A stretch of 64,000 nucleotides of DNA from an uncultured Muribaculaceae bacterium. Lineage in GTDB: Bacteria > Bacteroidota > Bacteroidia > Bacteroidales > Muribaculaceae. Positions 34,649 through 43,966 of this stretch are shown one piece after another. Numbering within the stretch: position 1 is the first letter of the stretch; the number at the start of each line of letters is the position of its first letter. Location of the stretch: assembly GCA_910578075.1 (NCBI GenBank), contig CAJTPK010000019.1:1-64000 (forward strand). Reading direction: 5' to 3'. Under the pieces are notes generated by a model. That model ran no database searches. It was not told where the DNA came from and was given only the letters and a program-made list of their open reading frames with translations. Both the position numbers and the translations under genes were made by a program.

Positions 34649-36544
34649 ATGAAGAAATCTCTGACAGTAAGTTGTGTTATGGCTCTTTCAGTTTCGGCAG
34701 TTTCCGCACAATCCCTTTATCCCGGTATGTTCGCGGATAAAATCAAAGTCGAGGCAAAAACTAAGTCATCCGTAACTCCACTCCCGCTGAGAGATGTAAG
34801 ACTCCTGGAAGGGCGATTTAAGGATAATATGGAGAGAGATGCCAGGTGGATGTCGAGAATAGATGTTAACAGACTGCTTCATTCATTTTACACCAATGCC
34901 GGAGTTCATGCCGGCAAGGAGGGCGGTTATATGACCGTGAAAAAATACGGAGGCTGGGAATCTCTCGACTGTGAGCTGCGGGGACATACCACAGGACATC
35001 TTCTGAGTGCGACAGCTCTGATGTTTGCTGCTACCGGAGATGACAAGTTCAAGCTGAAGGGTGATTCTATTGTGAATGGATTGAAGAGAGTACAGGATAC
35101 ATTCGGAAACGGATATGTCAGCGCATTCCCGGAAGAATTGATCAACAGAAATATCAAAGGTCAGAGCGTCTGGGCGCCTTGGTATACACTTCACAAGATA
35201 CTTGCCGGGCTGATTGATCAGTATCTCTATGCAGATAATGGCACGGCATTGGATATAGCAGTGAAATTCGGAGATTGGATTTATAATAAATTGTCACAGC
35301 TCGATGAAGAGACAAGGAAACTTATGATCCGTAACGAATTCGGAGGTATAAATGATGCCCTCTATTCGCTTTATGCAGTCACGGGCAATGACCGTTATCG
35401 AAAGATGGCTGAATTCTTCTATCATAATGATGTCATAGATCCACTTAAGCAGAAAGACGGGAATATGGGTACGAAACATACAAATACCTTTATCCCAAAA
35501 ACCATAGCTGAGATACGCCGTTATGAACTACTTGGAGATGAGGAGTCTTTGAATCTTACCCGCTTCTTCTGGGATGAGATGATGGCAAACCATACGTTCC
35601 CGACAGGCTCTTTGTCAGACAAAGAGCATTATTTCGCTCCCGAAGATTTCTCTAAGCATATAACGGGTTATACGGGCGAAACATGCTGCACATACAACAT
35701 GCTTAAGCTTGCCCGACATCTGTACTGTTTGTCTCCAGACGCTGCTATTGCGGATTATATGGAAACAGCTACATACAATCATATTCTTGGTCAGCAGGAT
35801 CCTGAATCAGGTATGGTTTGCTATTTTCTGCCTTTGGCATCGGGGACACATCGGGTGTATTCAACTCCTGAGAATTCATTCTGGTGTTGTGTAGGCAGCG
35901 GATTCGAGAATCATGCCAAATATGCCGAGAACATCTATTTCAAGGATGAGAACTCACTTTACGTAAATCTGTTCATAGCTTCAAAGGCAGATTGGAAAGA
36001 GAAGTCTATGTCACTTATACAAACTTCTACTTTCCCTCAGGATAATGTATTATCCATGAGAGTTTCGGCTGACAAACCTGTAAAGGCTTCATTGAAATTG
36101 CGTAATCCCGGTTGGATGAAGAATGGCAGGGTAATAATCAACGGAAAGAGTGTAAAAGCTGAGTCTAAAAACGGTTACTTTATTCTTGACAGAAAATGGA
36201 GAGACGGAGATAGAATTGAAGTAACTTTCGATACAGAGCTGTCAGTAGAAACCGCCCCGGATAATAAATCAATCGGTATAGTTAAGTATGGTCCCATTGT
36301 ACTGGCAGGGCGTCTTGGAACTGAAGGGATGCAGTCGCCTGCGCCATTCAGTGATCCATCGAAATACAACGACTATTATACATACGATTTCCATATTCCA
36401 TCGTCTTTGAAAGAGGTCGCGTTGAATCCCTCAGAATTGAAGAGAACCGGTGATCTGAAGTGGGAGACACCTTCCGGAATCAAGGTCGAGCCCTTCTTCG
36501 AAGTGCATAGAGAGCGCTATGTGGTTTATTGGAAAATCAAATAA
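34649..36544 (+). CDS. GH127/GH146-family (DUF1680) beta-L-arabinofuranosidase-like enzyme
   Basis: This 631-residue protein has a signal peptide ending VSAVSAQ. The DUF1680 toroid is clear: RGHTTGHLLSATALMFAATGD, then TGETCCTYNMLKLARHLY and SFWCCVGSGFENHAKY. The Glu-x-Cys-Cys and Trp-Cys-Cys motifs correspond to the cysteine-zinc catalytic site described for GH127 and GH146. Removal of beta-L-arabinofuranose is the known activity, though other specificities exist in the superfamily. It follows the lyase gene by 24 bp. Confidence 0.88.
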   Translation: MKKSLTVSCVMALSVSAVSAQSLYPGMFADKIKVEAKTKSSVTPLPLRDVRLLEGRFKDNMERDARWMSRIDVNRLLHSFYTNAGVHAGKEGGYMTVKKYGGWESLDCELRGHTTGHLLSATALMFAATGDDKFKLKGDSIVNGLKRVQDTFGNGYVSAFPEELINRNIKGQSVWAPWYTLHKILAGLIDQYLYADNGTALDIAVKFGDWIYNKLSQLDEETRKLMIRNEFGGINDALYSLYAVTGNDRYRKMAEFFYHNDVIDPLKQKDGNMGTKHTNTFIPKTIAEIRRYELLGDEESLNLTRFFWDEMMANHTFPTGSLSDKEHYFAPEDFSKHITGYTGETCCTYNMLKLARHLYCLSPDAAIADYMETATYNHILGQQDPESGMVCYFLPLASGTHRVYSTPENSFWCCVGSGFENHAKYAENIYFKDENSLYVNLFIASKADWKEKSMSLIQTSTFPQDNVLSMRVSADKPVKASLKLRNPGWMKNGRVIINGKSVKAESKNGYFILDRKWRDGDRIEVTFDTELSVETAPDNKSIGIVKYGPIVLAGRLGTEGMQSPAPFSDPSKYNDYYTYDFHIPSSLKEVALNPSELKRTGDLKWETPSGIKVEPFFEVHRERYVVYWKIK

Positions 36545-36584
36545 TTTTCACGAATATCCGAACATGAACCGATTTCAAATCTCC

Positions 36585-38144
36585 ATGAAAAGGAAGATTT
36601 TTGTCATATCTGCTATTTTGGCAGCGTTTTCGCTTAATGCGGGAGTGTGGCAATGGACCGCGCCGGTAGAGGAGTTTACGTCTTCCGAAGTTAATGGAGA
36701 TCATCCCACTGCGTTTTTGTGGATTCCGGAGAAATGCGATACCGTCAAGGCTGTGATGGTTGGTCAGCATAACATGAATGAGGAGACACTTTTCGAGATG
36801 CCTTCCTTCCGGGAAAAGATGGCAGAGCTTGGTGTGGCTCTTGTGTGGATATCTCCTATCATAAATTTTCAGGGGGATTTGGATAAACCGTTTCAGCCAA
36901 CATTTGATCGTCTTGCCGCGGCAAGCGGATACTCCGAATTGTCAGATGTGCCGGTCATCCCCATCGGTCATTCCGCAATGGCGACATTTCCGTGGAATTA
37001 CGCCGCATGGAATCCTGATAAGACATTGTGTATAATTTCATATCACGGAGATGCTCCGCGAACAAACCTGTGTGGTTACGGAGGTTCTAACGTGGAATGG
37101 GGACGTAACAGGAATATCAACGGTATCCCGGGGCTCATGATTGAAGGAGAGTATGAATGGTGGGAGGATCGAGTGAATCCTGCCCGTGGTTTCAAGTTAT
37201 GGTATCCGCAGAGTTGCATTTCTTTTTTGTGCGATGCCGGCAGGGGACATTTCGATGTCTCTGAGCAGGTGGCGGATTATATAGCCATGTTTGTCAAGAA
37301 ATCTCTTAAATACAGAGGAACCAATTTGCGAAAAATAGACCCGGCGGATGGCTGGCTTGCACAGCGTTGGACTGGTGATGGTGTCGCGAGGGTCGCTCCC
37401 GCCAATGTATCAGACTATACCGGTGATCCTCATGATGCTTTCTGGTATTTTGATAAAGAGATAGCGGACATGACAGAAAAAATCTATGCATCATCCCTTG
37501 ATAAGAAGCCAAGGTATTTAGGTTTTATGCAGAATGGAGAAGTGCTTAATTATAATCCGGAAGTTCATGCCGGCACATTCGGCAGGTTTAAGCCGGAGGA
37601 GGATGGCCTGACGATAAAGATAAAAGGTGTGGTAACGGATTCTCTTCGACAGAAGGCTATTGACGGGGGAAAGGCAGTGAAGCTGACAAGAATCAATGGT
37701 CCGGTGAAGGTATTGAACGACAGCACTGTCAAGATTGATTTTTATTATATGGGCACTGATAACCTGCGCCGGGTTGGAGCTATATGGCTTGTCGCTGAAA
37801 CCGAACCGGATGACACGTATAAGGGAGCTGTGCAGCAGATCAATATCAACATCCCTTATCCTATAGAGAACGGTGAGCCTCAGACCATATATTTCCCGGA
37901 AATCAGGATGCCGAAGAATCTTAAGAAAGGTGTCGAACTGACTGCATTGTCTTCATCAGGGCTCCCTGTCGGGTTTTACGTTAAAGAGGGTCCTGCCGAG
38001 ATGCGTGACGGCAGGCTTTACTTCACTGATATCCCCCCGCGCTCAAAACGACCGGTAAAAATCACGGTTGTAGCATGGCAATATGGCAAGGATGGTCTTT
38101 TCAAGACAGCTACACCGGTAGAGCAATCTATATATGTTAAATAA
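36585..38144 (+). CDS. Secreted alpha/beta-hydrolase, esterase-like
   Basis: This protein of about 519 residues starts at 36585 (MKRKIFVISAILAAFSLNAG, a signal peptide). Upstream Met codons at 36519 and 36564 would overlap the previous gene or spoil the signal. The hydrolase domain (about 30-270) contains a nucleophile elbow, GHSAMATF, and a late GRGHFDVS that could supply the catalytic His. The C-terminal half looks like beta-sandwiches. Carbohydrate deacylation, such as acetyl or methyl ester removal from a uronate polymer, fits the neighbours but is unproven. Confidence 0.68.
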   Translation: MKRKIFVISAILAAFSLNAGVWQWTAPVEEFTSSEVNGDHPTAFLWIPEKCDTVKAVMVGQHNMNEETLFEMPSFREKMAELGVALVWISPIINFQGDLDKPFQPTFDRLAAASGYSELSDVPVIPIGHSAMATFPWNYAAWNPDKTLCIISYHGDAPRTNLCGYGGSNVEWGRNRNINGIPGLMIEGEYEWWEDRVNPARGFKLWYPQSCISFLCDAGRGHFDVSEQVADYIAMFVKKSLKYRGTNLRKIDPADGWLAQRWTGDGVARVAPANVSDYTGDPHDAFWYFDKEIADMTEKIYASSLDKKPRYLGFMQNGEVLNYNPEVHAGTFGRFKPEEDGLTIKIKGVVTDSLRQKAIDGGKAVKLTRINGPVKVLNDSTVKIDFYYMGTDNLRRVGAIWLVAETEPDDTYKGAVQQININIPYPIENGEPQTIYFPEIRMPKNLKKGVELTALSSSGLPVGFYVKEGPAEMRDGRLYFTDIPPRSKRPVKITVVAWQYGKDGLFKTATPVEQSIYVK

Positions 38145-38209
38145 GACAGTCGATTGAGTAAAGACGGGGGATGAGACGTATTAAAGGTAAATTTCGACCA
38201 TCTTCAGAT

Positions 38210-40144
38210 ATGAAACGCATTTTTATATTCGGACTGTTGGCAGCAGGTCTTTCCACTATGTCTGCCCAAGAGCTGTCTCTTACTTCGCCGGGTGATGTCC
38301 ATTCGGTAAGAATAGGATATGTCAAGGGAGCGAGGGGGGATTTACGCTATAGTGTTGATTTTCTCGGCAGAGAGTTGATCGGTGATTCCCGTATGGGTCT
38401 TGATCTTGACAATCATGACTGGGAAATGGCTCTTGCCCTTGGGAAAAGGCAGCTGAAGTCTCCCGACTGCTGGATGGATAATTTCACAGTCGATTCAGTG
38501 GCGGTTCATGCTCCTGTGGATAAGGAGTGGAAACCACTTTACGGTGAACGCAGCGAGATTAAAGACCGATATAACAGCGGCACAATGTATCTTTCAAAGA
38601 AAGACGGTTCCAATTATCGTCTTAATATTGAGGTGCGCGCCTATGACGAAGGTATCGCTTTCAGATACTATTTCCCCGAGCATCCTGCGGCTGTGTTTCA
38701 TAAGGTAGTGGAGGATCTTACCGAATACACTTTCCCCGCCGGGGTGATGGCGTGGTCGGAAGATTGGGCGCAGGCTCCATTCGAGAGGAAAGCAATAGGG
38801 GAGATAGACCGGCCGGTGGAAAGGGCACTTACGCTTGAGTATCCCGATGGTAAGACATGGTGCGCGCTGACAGATGCGGATGTGGATGACTGGTGTCTGA
38901 CAAAATATATAGCGGATTCCAAAAAACCGAACGTATTGCGTTCGGTGATGTATAGCCCTGTCGATATAGTCACATATTATGCCACTCCATGGAAGGTCAT
39001 CATGGGTGCCGAGACACCCGGTGAACTCCTTGAGCATAATGATATCATTCTGAATCTCAACCCTCCATGCGAGATTACCGATGCTTCATGGGTGAAGCCC
39101 GGAAAAATAATGCGCGAGACCACGTTGACAATGGAGGGAGCTAAGGCGACGATTGATTTCTGCGCCAAGCATAACATACCGTACATGCTGTTTGATTGGA
39201 AATGGTATGAACCCTGCACATCTCATGATGGTGACGCGACAAAAGTCATCGACCGTCTTGACATGAAAAAGGTTGTGGAGTATGGCAGGGAGCATGGCGT
39301 CGGAATATGGCTGTATGTAAACCAGCATGCTCTTATGAAGCAGCAGAGGGAGTTGTTTCCCTTGCTGCATGAATGGGGAATTGTAGGTGTGAAATCCGGT
39401 TTTGTGCAGTATGCGTCACACAGATGGGCTACGTGGCTTCACGATATGGTGCGTTATGCGGCTGAGAATAAGCTGATGATGAATATCCATGATGAATTCA
39501 GACCATCCGGATTCTCAAGGACCTATCCTAATCTTCTGACCCAGGAGGGTATCCATGGTAATGAGGAGTGGCCGGACGCAACACATAACGTCACATTGCC
39601 TTTCACCAGAATGATAAACGGAGCAGCTGATTATACCATATGCTATTATGACCCGCGACTGAAGAAGACAACGCATGCCCATCAGCTTGCAGCATCGCTC
39701 GTTTTCTACTCACCGTTGCAGACGATATTCTGGTATGACACTCCATCCCGAAGCAAAGATGAGCCGGAACTGGAATGGTTTGACAATCTTGCCACAGTAT
39801 TTGACGATTCGAAAGTGTTGTCAGGCTATCCCGGCCGTAATGTTACGATAGCACGGAAGGCAGGAGATGCATGGTATCTCGGGGCGATGACAAACAATGA
39901 CGCGCGGACAGAGAAGGTGAATCTCTCATTCCTCAATCCGGATGAGATGTATCTTGCCCAGATATATACCGACGATCCGTCTGTAGACACTGCAACAAAG
40001 GTAAGATGCAGATATATGACGGTGAAATCTACCGATGCCATGACATTCAATCTGCCTGCGAGCGGTGGAGCTGCTGTGAGGTTCATACCTGTGTCTGGCA
40101 AAGACATTAAGAAATATAAAAGATATAAAGGACAGTCATTATGA
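38210..40144 (+). CDS. GH97-family alpha-glycosidase, predicted inverting subgroup
   Basis: This protein of about 644 residues has a signal peptide (MKRIFIFGLLAAGLSTMSAQ); the open frame from 38171 is an extension. The GH97 layout is visible: an N-terminal super-sandwich (about 20-270), a TIM barrel with FDWKWYEPCTSHDGD, and a C-terminal beta domain. In retaining GH97 an Asp nucleophile sits in a GVKVDF-type strand. Here the strand is GVKSGF (residues 393-398), so that Asp is absent. A Glu at 429 (HDEFRPSG) is placed like a base of the inverting, SusB-like group. The substrate is unknown. Its stop overlaps the next start (ATGA at 40141-40144). Confidence 0.85.
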   Translation: MKRIFIFGLLAAGLSTMSAQELSLTSPGDVHSVRIGYVKGARGDLRYSVDFLGRELIGDSRMGLDLDNHDWEMALALGKRQLKSPDCWMDNFTVDSVAVHAPVDKEWKPLYGERSEIKDRYNSGTMYLSKKDGSNYRLNIEVRAYDEGIAFRYYFPEHPAAVFHKVVEDLTEYTFPAGVMAWSEDWAQAPFERKAIGEIDRPVERALTLEYPDGKTWCALTDADVDDWCLTKYIADSKKPNVLRSVMYSPVDIVTYYATPWKVIMGAETPGELLEHNDIILNLNPPCEITDASWVKPGKIMRETTLTMEGAKATIDFCAKHNIPYMLFDWKWYEPCTSHDGDATKVIDRLDMKKVVEYGREHGVGIWLYVNQHALMKQQRELFPLLHEWGIVGVKSGFVQYASHRWATWLHDMVRYAAENKLMMNIHDEFRPSGFSRTYPNLLTQEGIHGNEEWPDATHNVTLPFTRMINGAADYTICYYDPRLKKTTHAHQLAASLVFYSPLQTIFWYDTPSRSKDEPELEWFDNLATVFDDSKVLSGYPGRNVTIARKAGDAWYLGAMTNNDARTEKVNLSFLNPDEMYLAQIYTDDPSVDTATKVRCRYMTVKSTDAMTFNLPASGGAAVRFIPVSGKDIKKYKRYKGQSL

Positions 40145-41775
40145 AACTTGGAAATTGGTTGCTTCTGTTCTCATCGGCATTCTGTGCCGTGGCATCAGCT
40201 GATGTCTCAAACGTATGGGTTGCCGACAAAGGAAACGGTACATATGTAAATCCGATCATACATGCGGATTACAGTGATCCGGATGTTGTGGCGGCCCATG
40301 ACGGGAGCGGATTCTACATGACAGCATCCTCATTTCAGTGCACACCGGGTCTGCCGATTCTTTTCTCTACGGATCTTGTTAACTGGGAGATTGTGAATTA
40401 TGCTCTTGACCGTCTTGTGCCGGAGGAATTCTATGACACCCCGCGACATGGTAAGGGTGTCTGGGCTCCGTCAATCCGTTTTCACGATGGACTGTACTAT
40501 ATTTTCTGGGGAGATCCTGACTTCGGAATATTTATGGTTTCAACCGATAATCCCCGAGGCAAATGGTCAGAGCCGGTGCTTGTTAAAGGAGGTAAAGGAA
40601 TGATTGATCCCACACCGCTATGGGATGAGGACGGCAAATGCTATCTTGTTAACGGATGGGCTGCAAGCCGTGCGGACTTCAACAGTGTGTTGACAGTGTG
40701 GGAAATGTCGCCTGACGGTAAATCCCTTATTGGAAATCCTGTACTGGTTTATGATGGTAATGATGGATTAAACCATACTGTGGAGGGACCTAAGTTTTAC
40801 AAGAAAGGGGAGTATTATTATATCTTGTGCCCTGCTGGTGGAGTGGTTGACGGATGGCAGCTTGCCTTGCGTTCTCGTTCACCGTTCGGTCCATACGAAT
40901 CAAAGATTGTGATGAGCCGCAATTCATCTGATATCAACGGTCCGCATCAGGGAGGTCTTGTTGACACTCCTGCCGGCGAATCCTGGTTCCTGCATTTTCA
41001 GGACAAAGGATTATATGGCAGGGTGATACATCTGAATCCTGTGAAATGGGTTGACGGATGGCCTGTCATGGGTGATAACGGCACACCTGTGAAGAAGCAT
41101 AAGAAACCGAAAGGTCTTAAATCGGAAATCATCACTCCACAGGAATCTGATAACTTCAATTCAAGGGAACTCGGAAAGCAATGGGAATGGCACGCGAACT
41201 ATAAGCCTTCGTTCGGCTTTACGTCAGATCTCGGTTTCATGAGAATTTATGGACATAAGTTATCCGATAATTATGTAAATTTCTGGGAAGTACCGAATCT
41301 GTTGCTACAGAAATTCCCCGCTCCTGCATTCACGGCGACTGCAAAGGTGAAGATCGGAGCAAGAACAGACGGACAGCAGTCAGGTCTTATTGTGATGGGG
41401 CATGACTATTGCAGATTGTCGGTGAATTTTGAAAACAAGCGGTTTGTTATCTCTCAGGTAGAATGCAACGATGCCGAACAGGGAGGCAAGGAGACATCTT
41501 ACCGGCTCGCCGAAGTTGACCCGACAAAAGTATATGAAGCCGGATTAAATCCCAATTACGAGCTGGAGATATGGCTGCGTGTTTCTGTTGCTGACGGGGG
41601 CAAATGCAGATTCTCATATTCACTCGACGGCAAGAAATTCATAGGCAGTGATCATGTGTTCACTGCAAGAGCCGGGAAATGGATTGGGGCAAAAGTCGGA
41701 TTATTCAGTGTGCGTCCAAGCGGAACGGATTGCGGCTGGATTGATGTTGATTCATTTGAAATAACTAAAAAGTAA
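40141..41775 (+). CDS. GH43-family glycosidase with C-terminal beta-sandwich
   Basis: This 544-residue exported enzyme has a five-bladed propeller with the GH43 residues in order: Asp46 in YSDPDVV (base), Asp156 in MIDPTPL (pKa modulator) and Glu215 in VEGPKFY (acid). A DUF1349/concanavalin-like module (about 335-540) follows, as in GH43_12 and relatives. Alpha-L-arabinofuranosidase or beta-xylosidase activity is usual. With GH127/146 next door, arabinose-bearing side chains are a likely target. The start is coupled to the GH97 gene by a four-base overlap. Confidence 0.88.
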   Translation: MKLGNWLLLFSSAFCAVASADVSNVWVADKGNGTYVNPIIHADYSDPDVVAAHDGSGFYMTASSFQCTPGLPILFSTDLVNWEIVNYALDRLVPEEFYDTPRHGKGVWAPSIRFHDGLYYIFWGDPDFGIFMVSTDNPRGKWSEPVLVKGGKGMIDPTPLWDEDGKCYLVNGWAASRADFNSVLTVWEMSPDGKSLIGNPVLVYDGNDGLNHTVEGPKFYKKGEYYYILCPAGGVVDGWQLALRSRSPFGPYESKIVMSRNSSDINGPHQGGLVDTPAGESWFLHFQDKGLYGRVIHLNPVKWVDGWPVMGDNGTPVKKHKKPKGLKSEIITPQESDNFNSRELGKQWEWHANYKPSFGFTSDLGFMRIYGHKLSDNYVNFWEVPNLLLQKFPAPAFTATAKVKIGARTDGQQSGLIVMGHDYCRLSVNFENKRFVISQVECNDAEQGGKETSYRLAEVDPTKVYEAGLNPNYELEIWLRVSVADGGKCRFSYSLDGKKFIGSDHVFTARAGKWIGAKVGLFSVRPSGTDCGWIDVDSFEITKK

Positions 41776-41796
41776 CGATATAAGTAATATATCATC

Positions 41797-43059
41797 ATGA
41801 AATTATCACAAGCAGTATACGCAATTGCAGCGTTGTCGTTTTCAGGACTATGTTCTTGTTCGGCAGTGAAGTCACCGGCTGTTGATCTGGATAACAGTCT
41901 TGCATATTGCCACAATCAGGTTCACAAGTCATTGTCAGCGCTAAGAGGAGACAGCGGCACGATTGATTACAGTATGATACCACGTAATATCTCGGACAGC
42001 AGCACAACCTGGCATTGCCGTCCTGTATGTCCCGAAGAGTGGTGTTCTGGATTCTGGCCCGGCGTGCTATGGTATGATTATGAGAATACAGGAGACAAGG
42101 AGATCCTTGCAGAGGCTGAGAAATATACAGATGCCTTGCGACCGCTTGTGGATGCCCCGGTATATGACCATGACCTTGGATTCACTGTCTTTCTGAGCTA
42201 CGGAAATGCTTACAGGCTTACAGGCAAAGAGGAATACCGCAAGGCTGTCCTGGCAGCGGCTGATTCACTTGCCACGCTATTCAATCCTACGGTGGGGACC
42301 ATACTGTCATGGCCGAGAAATGTTGAGATGTTTGGCGGACACAATACAATCATGGATAACATGATGAATCTTGAGATGCTTTTCTGGGCTTCCAAGAATG
42401 GTGGAAACTCGTATCTTTATGACATCGCTTTCTCCCATGCGGAAAAAACCATGCAGCATCATTTCCGTGATGACTATTCTGCATATCATGTGAGTGTGTA
42501 CAATCCTGAGACAGGCGATTTTATCCGTGGTTGCAACCATCAGGGATATGATGACAACTCGATGTGGGCACGCGGACAGGCATGGGCCATATATGGCTAC
42601 ACAATGACTTATCGCGAGACATCAGACAGGCGTTTCCTTGATTTCGCGCAGAAAGTAGCCGACCGTTATCTTTCGGATCTGCCTGATGATATGATACCTT
42701 ACTGGGATTTCGATGATCCTGCCCGTCCCGAATCGCCTAAAGACGCGTCGGCAGCATGCGTGGTGGCGTCTTCTTTACTTGAACTAAGCAGTTATATTGA
42801 TGGTGATAAATCAAAGGAATATTATGACGCGGCGTTGAAGATGCTCGCGAGTCTTGAGTCGGACAAATATCGTTCCGGCAACAAGAATGACTCGTTCCTC
42901 CTGCATTCTGTGGGCAACTATCCGGCAGGTTCGGAAATCGATTATTCCATTGTGTATGCTGATTACTATTATCTTGAGGCACTGACTCGTCTTAAGGGTA
43001 TGAAAGCAAGTGAAAGCAATGGGGAGAATAAGAATTTTATGGCATCTAACAAACGTTGA
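41797..43059 (+). CDS. GH88-family unsaturated glucuronyl hydrolase
   Basis: This 420-residue enzyme removes 4,5-unsaturated uronic acid from lyase products. The alpha/alpha barrel carries the two GH88 aspartates in DHDLGF (about 129-131) and IMDNMMNLEM (about 186-188). The N-terminus is an export signal with a possible lipobox (LCSC, about 18-21), placing it in the periplasm or on a membrane surface. It is the last gene of the plus-strand PUL operon. A strong terminator follows at 43079-43107. Its product is the direct feed for KduI. Confidence 0.9.
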   Translation: MKLSQAVYAIAALSFSGLCSCSAVKSPAVDLDNSLAYCHNQVHKSLSALRGDSGTIDYSMIPRNISDSSTTWHCRPVCPEEWCSGFWPGVLWYDYENTGDKEILAEAEKYTDALRPLVDAPVYDHDLGFTVFLSYGNAYRLTGKEEYRKAVLAAADSLATLFNPTVGTILSWPRNVEMFGGHNTIMDNMMNLEMLFWASKNGGNSYLYDIAFSHAEKTMQHHFRDDYSAYHVSVYNPETGDFIRGCNHQGYDDNSMWARGQAWAIYGYTMTYRETSDRRFLDFAQKVADRYLSDLPDDMIPYWDFDDPARPESPKDASAACVVASSLLELSSYIDGDKSKEYYDAALKMLASLESDKYRSGNKNDSFLLHSVGNYPAGSEIDYSIVYADYYYLEALTRLKGMKASESNGENKNFMASNKR

Positions 43060-43078
43060 TAAAGGTCCTTGAAAAGTC

Positions 43079-43107
43079 AAGCCCGGCACTGTCGAAGCGC
43101 CGGGCTT
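43079..43107. terminator. Bidirectional terminator between GH88 and rprY
   Basis: AAGCCCGGC (43079-43087) and GCCGGGCTT (43099-43107) form a perfect nine-bp stem followed by TATGTTT on the plus strand. It sits between convergent genes and could serve both. Confidence 0.82.
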
Positions 43108-43140
43108 TATGTTTATCTCTATGTTAATCTGTATGTCGGA

Positions 43141-43857
43141 TTACTCCTCACTCTCTTCAACCTGATTTTCAGGGGCAATTAGTTTGTAGCCTTTGCCGTG
43201 GATGTTTATGATTTCGATAGAGGGATCATCCTTGAGAAGCTTACGAAGTTTGGTGATGTAAACATCCATGCTTCTTGCATTGAAATAGTTATCATCAATC
43301 CAAATGGATTTGAGTGCATAGTTGCGTTCAAGAATCTCATTCACATGGGAACACAGCAGAGCAAGCAGCTCCGATTCTTTGGTGGTAAGCTTCTGTGTCT
43401 TGTCATCAGCGATAAGAACCTGTTTCTGCGTGTCGAAAGTATATTTACCGATTTTGTAAAGAGTGATGTCTTTATCGCGTTTCCCTTTCACACGGCGCAG
43501 GATGGCACCGATGCGGAACACAAGTTCCTCCATTGAGAACGGTTTGGTGATATAGTCGTCGGCACCAAGCTTGAATCCTTCGAGCACATCCTCCTTAAGC
43601 GCTTTCGCAGTCAGGAAGATGATAGGCACATCACCATTTACATTTCGGATTTCCTGAGCTAAGGTGAATCCGTCTTTTTTAGGCATCATGACATCAAGGA
43701 CACACAGGTCGTATTTCCCCTTCAGGAATGTCTTGTATCCTTTCTCTCCATCAGGGCAGAGATCGGCATTGAAGCCTTTTGCCTGGAGGAATTCCCTGAG
43801 CAGCATACCCAGGTTCTCATCGTCCTCACAAAGCAGTATTTTTAATTTCTCGTCCAT
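43141..43857 (-). CDS. rprY: OmpR-family response regulator, RprY-type
   Basis: This 238-residue two-component regulator has a receiver domain (residues 1-120) with the acidic pocket (CEDDEN), phospho-acceptor Asp in CVLDVMMPKKDG (near 55) and Lys in YITKPFS. The DNA-binding winged helix (about 135-230) contains NARSMDVYITKLRKLLKDDPSIEIINIHGKGYKLI. The overall sequence closely recalls RprY of Bacteroides. It is paired with the kinase gene upstream (110-bp gap), and the two are probably one transcript. Confidence 0.9.
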   Translation of the reverse strand: MDEKLKILLCEDDENLGMLLREFLQAKGFNADLCPDGEKGYKTFLKGKYDLCVLDVMMPKKDGFTLAQEIRNVNGDVPIIFLTAKALKEDVLEGFKLGADDYITKPFSMEELVFRIGAILRRVKGKRDKDITLYKIGKYTFDTQKQVLIADDKTQKLTTKESELLALLCSHVNEILERNYALKSIWIDDNYFNARSMDVYITKLRKLLKDDPSIEIINIHGKGYKLIAPENQVEESEE

Positions 43858-43966
43858 CGTATATAGTTTTATTATTTTATTTTAGTATTATTTGTAATTG
43901 TTAAATTTCACATTCTTTAAATTAATAACAAACAATATGGGAAAATTCCGCATATGTTATTAACAT

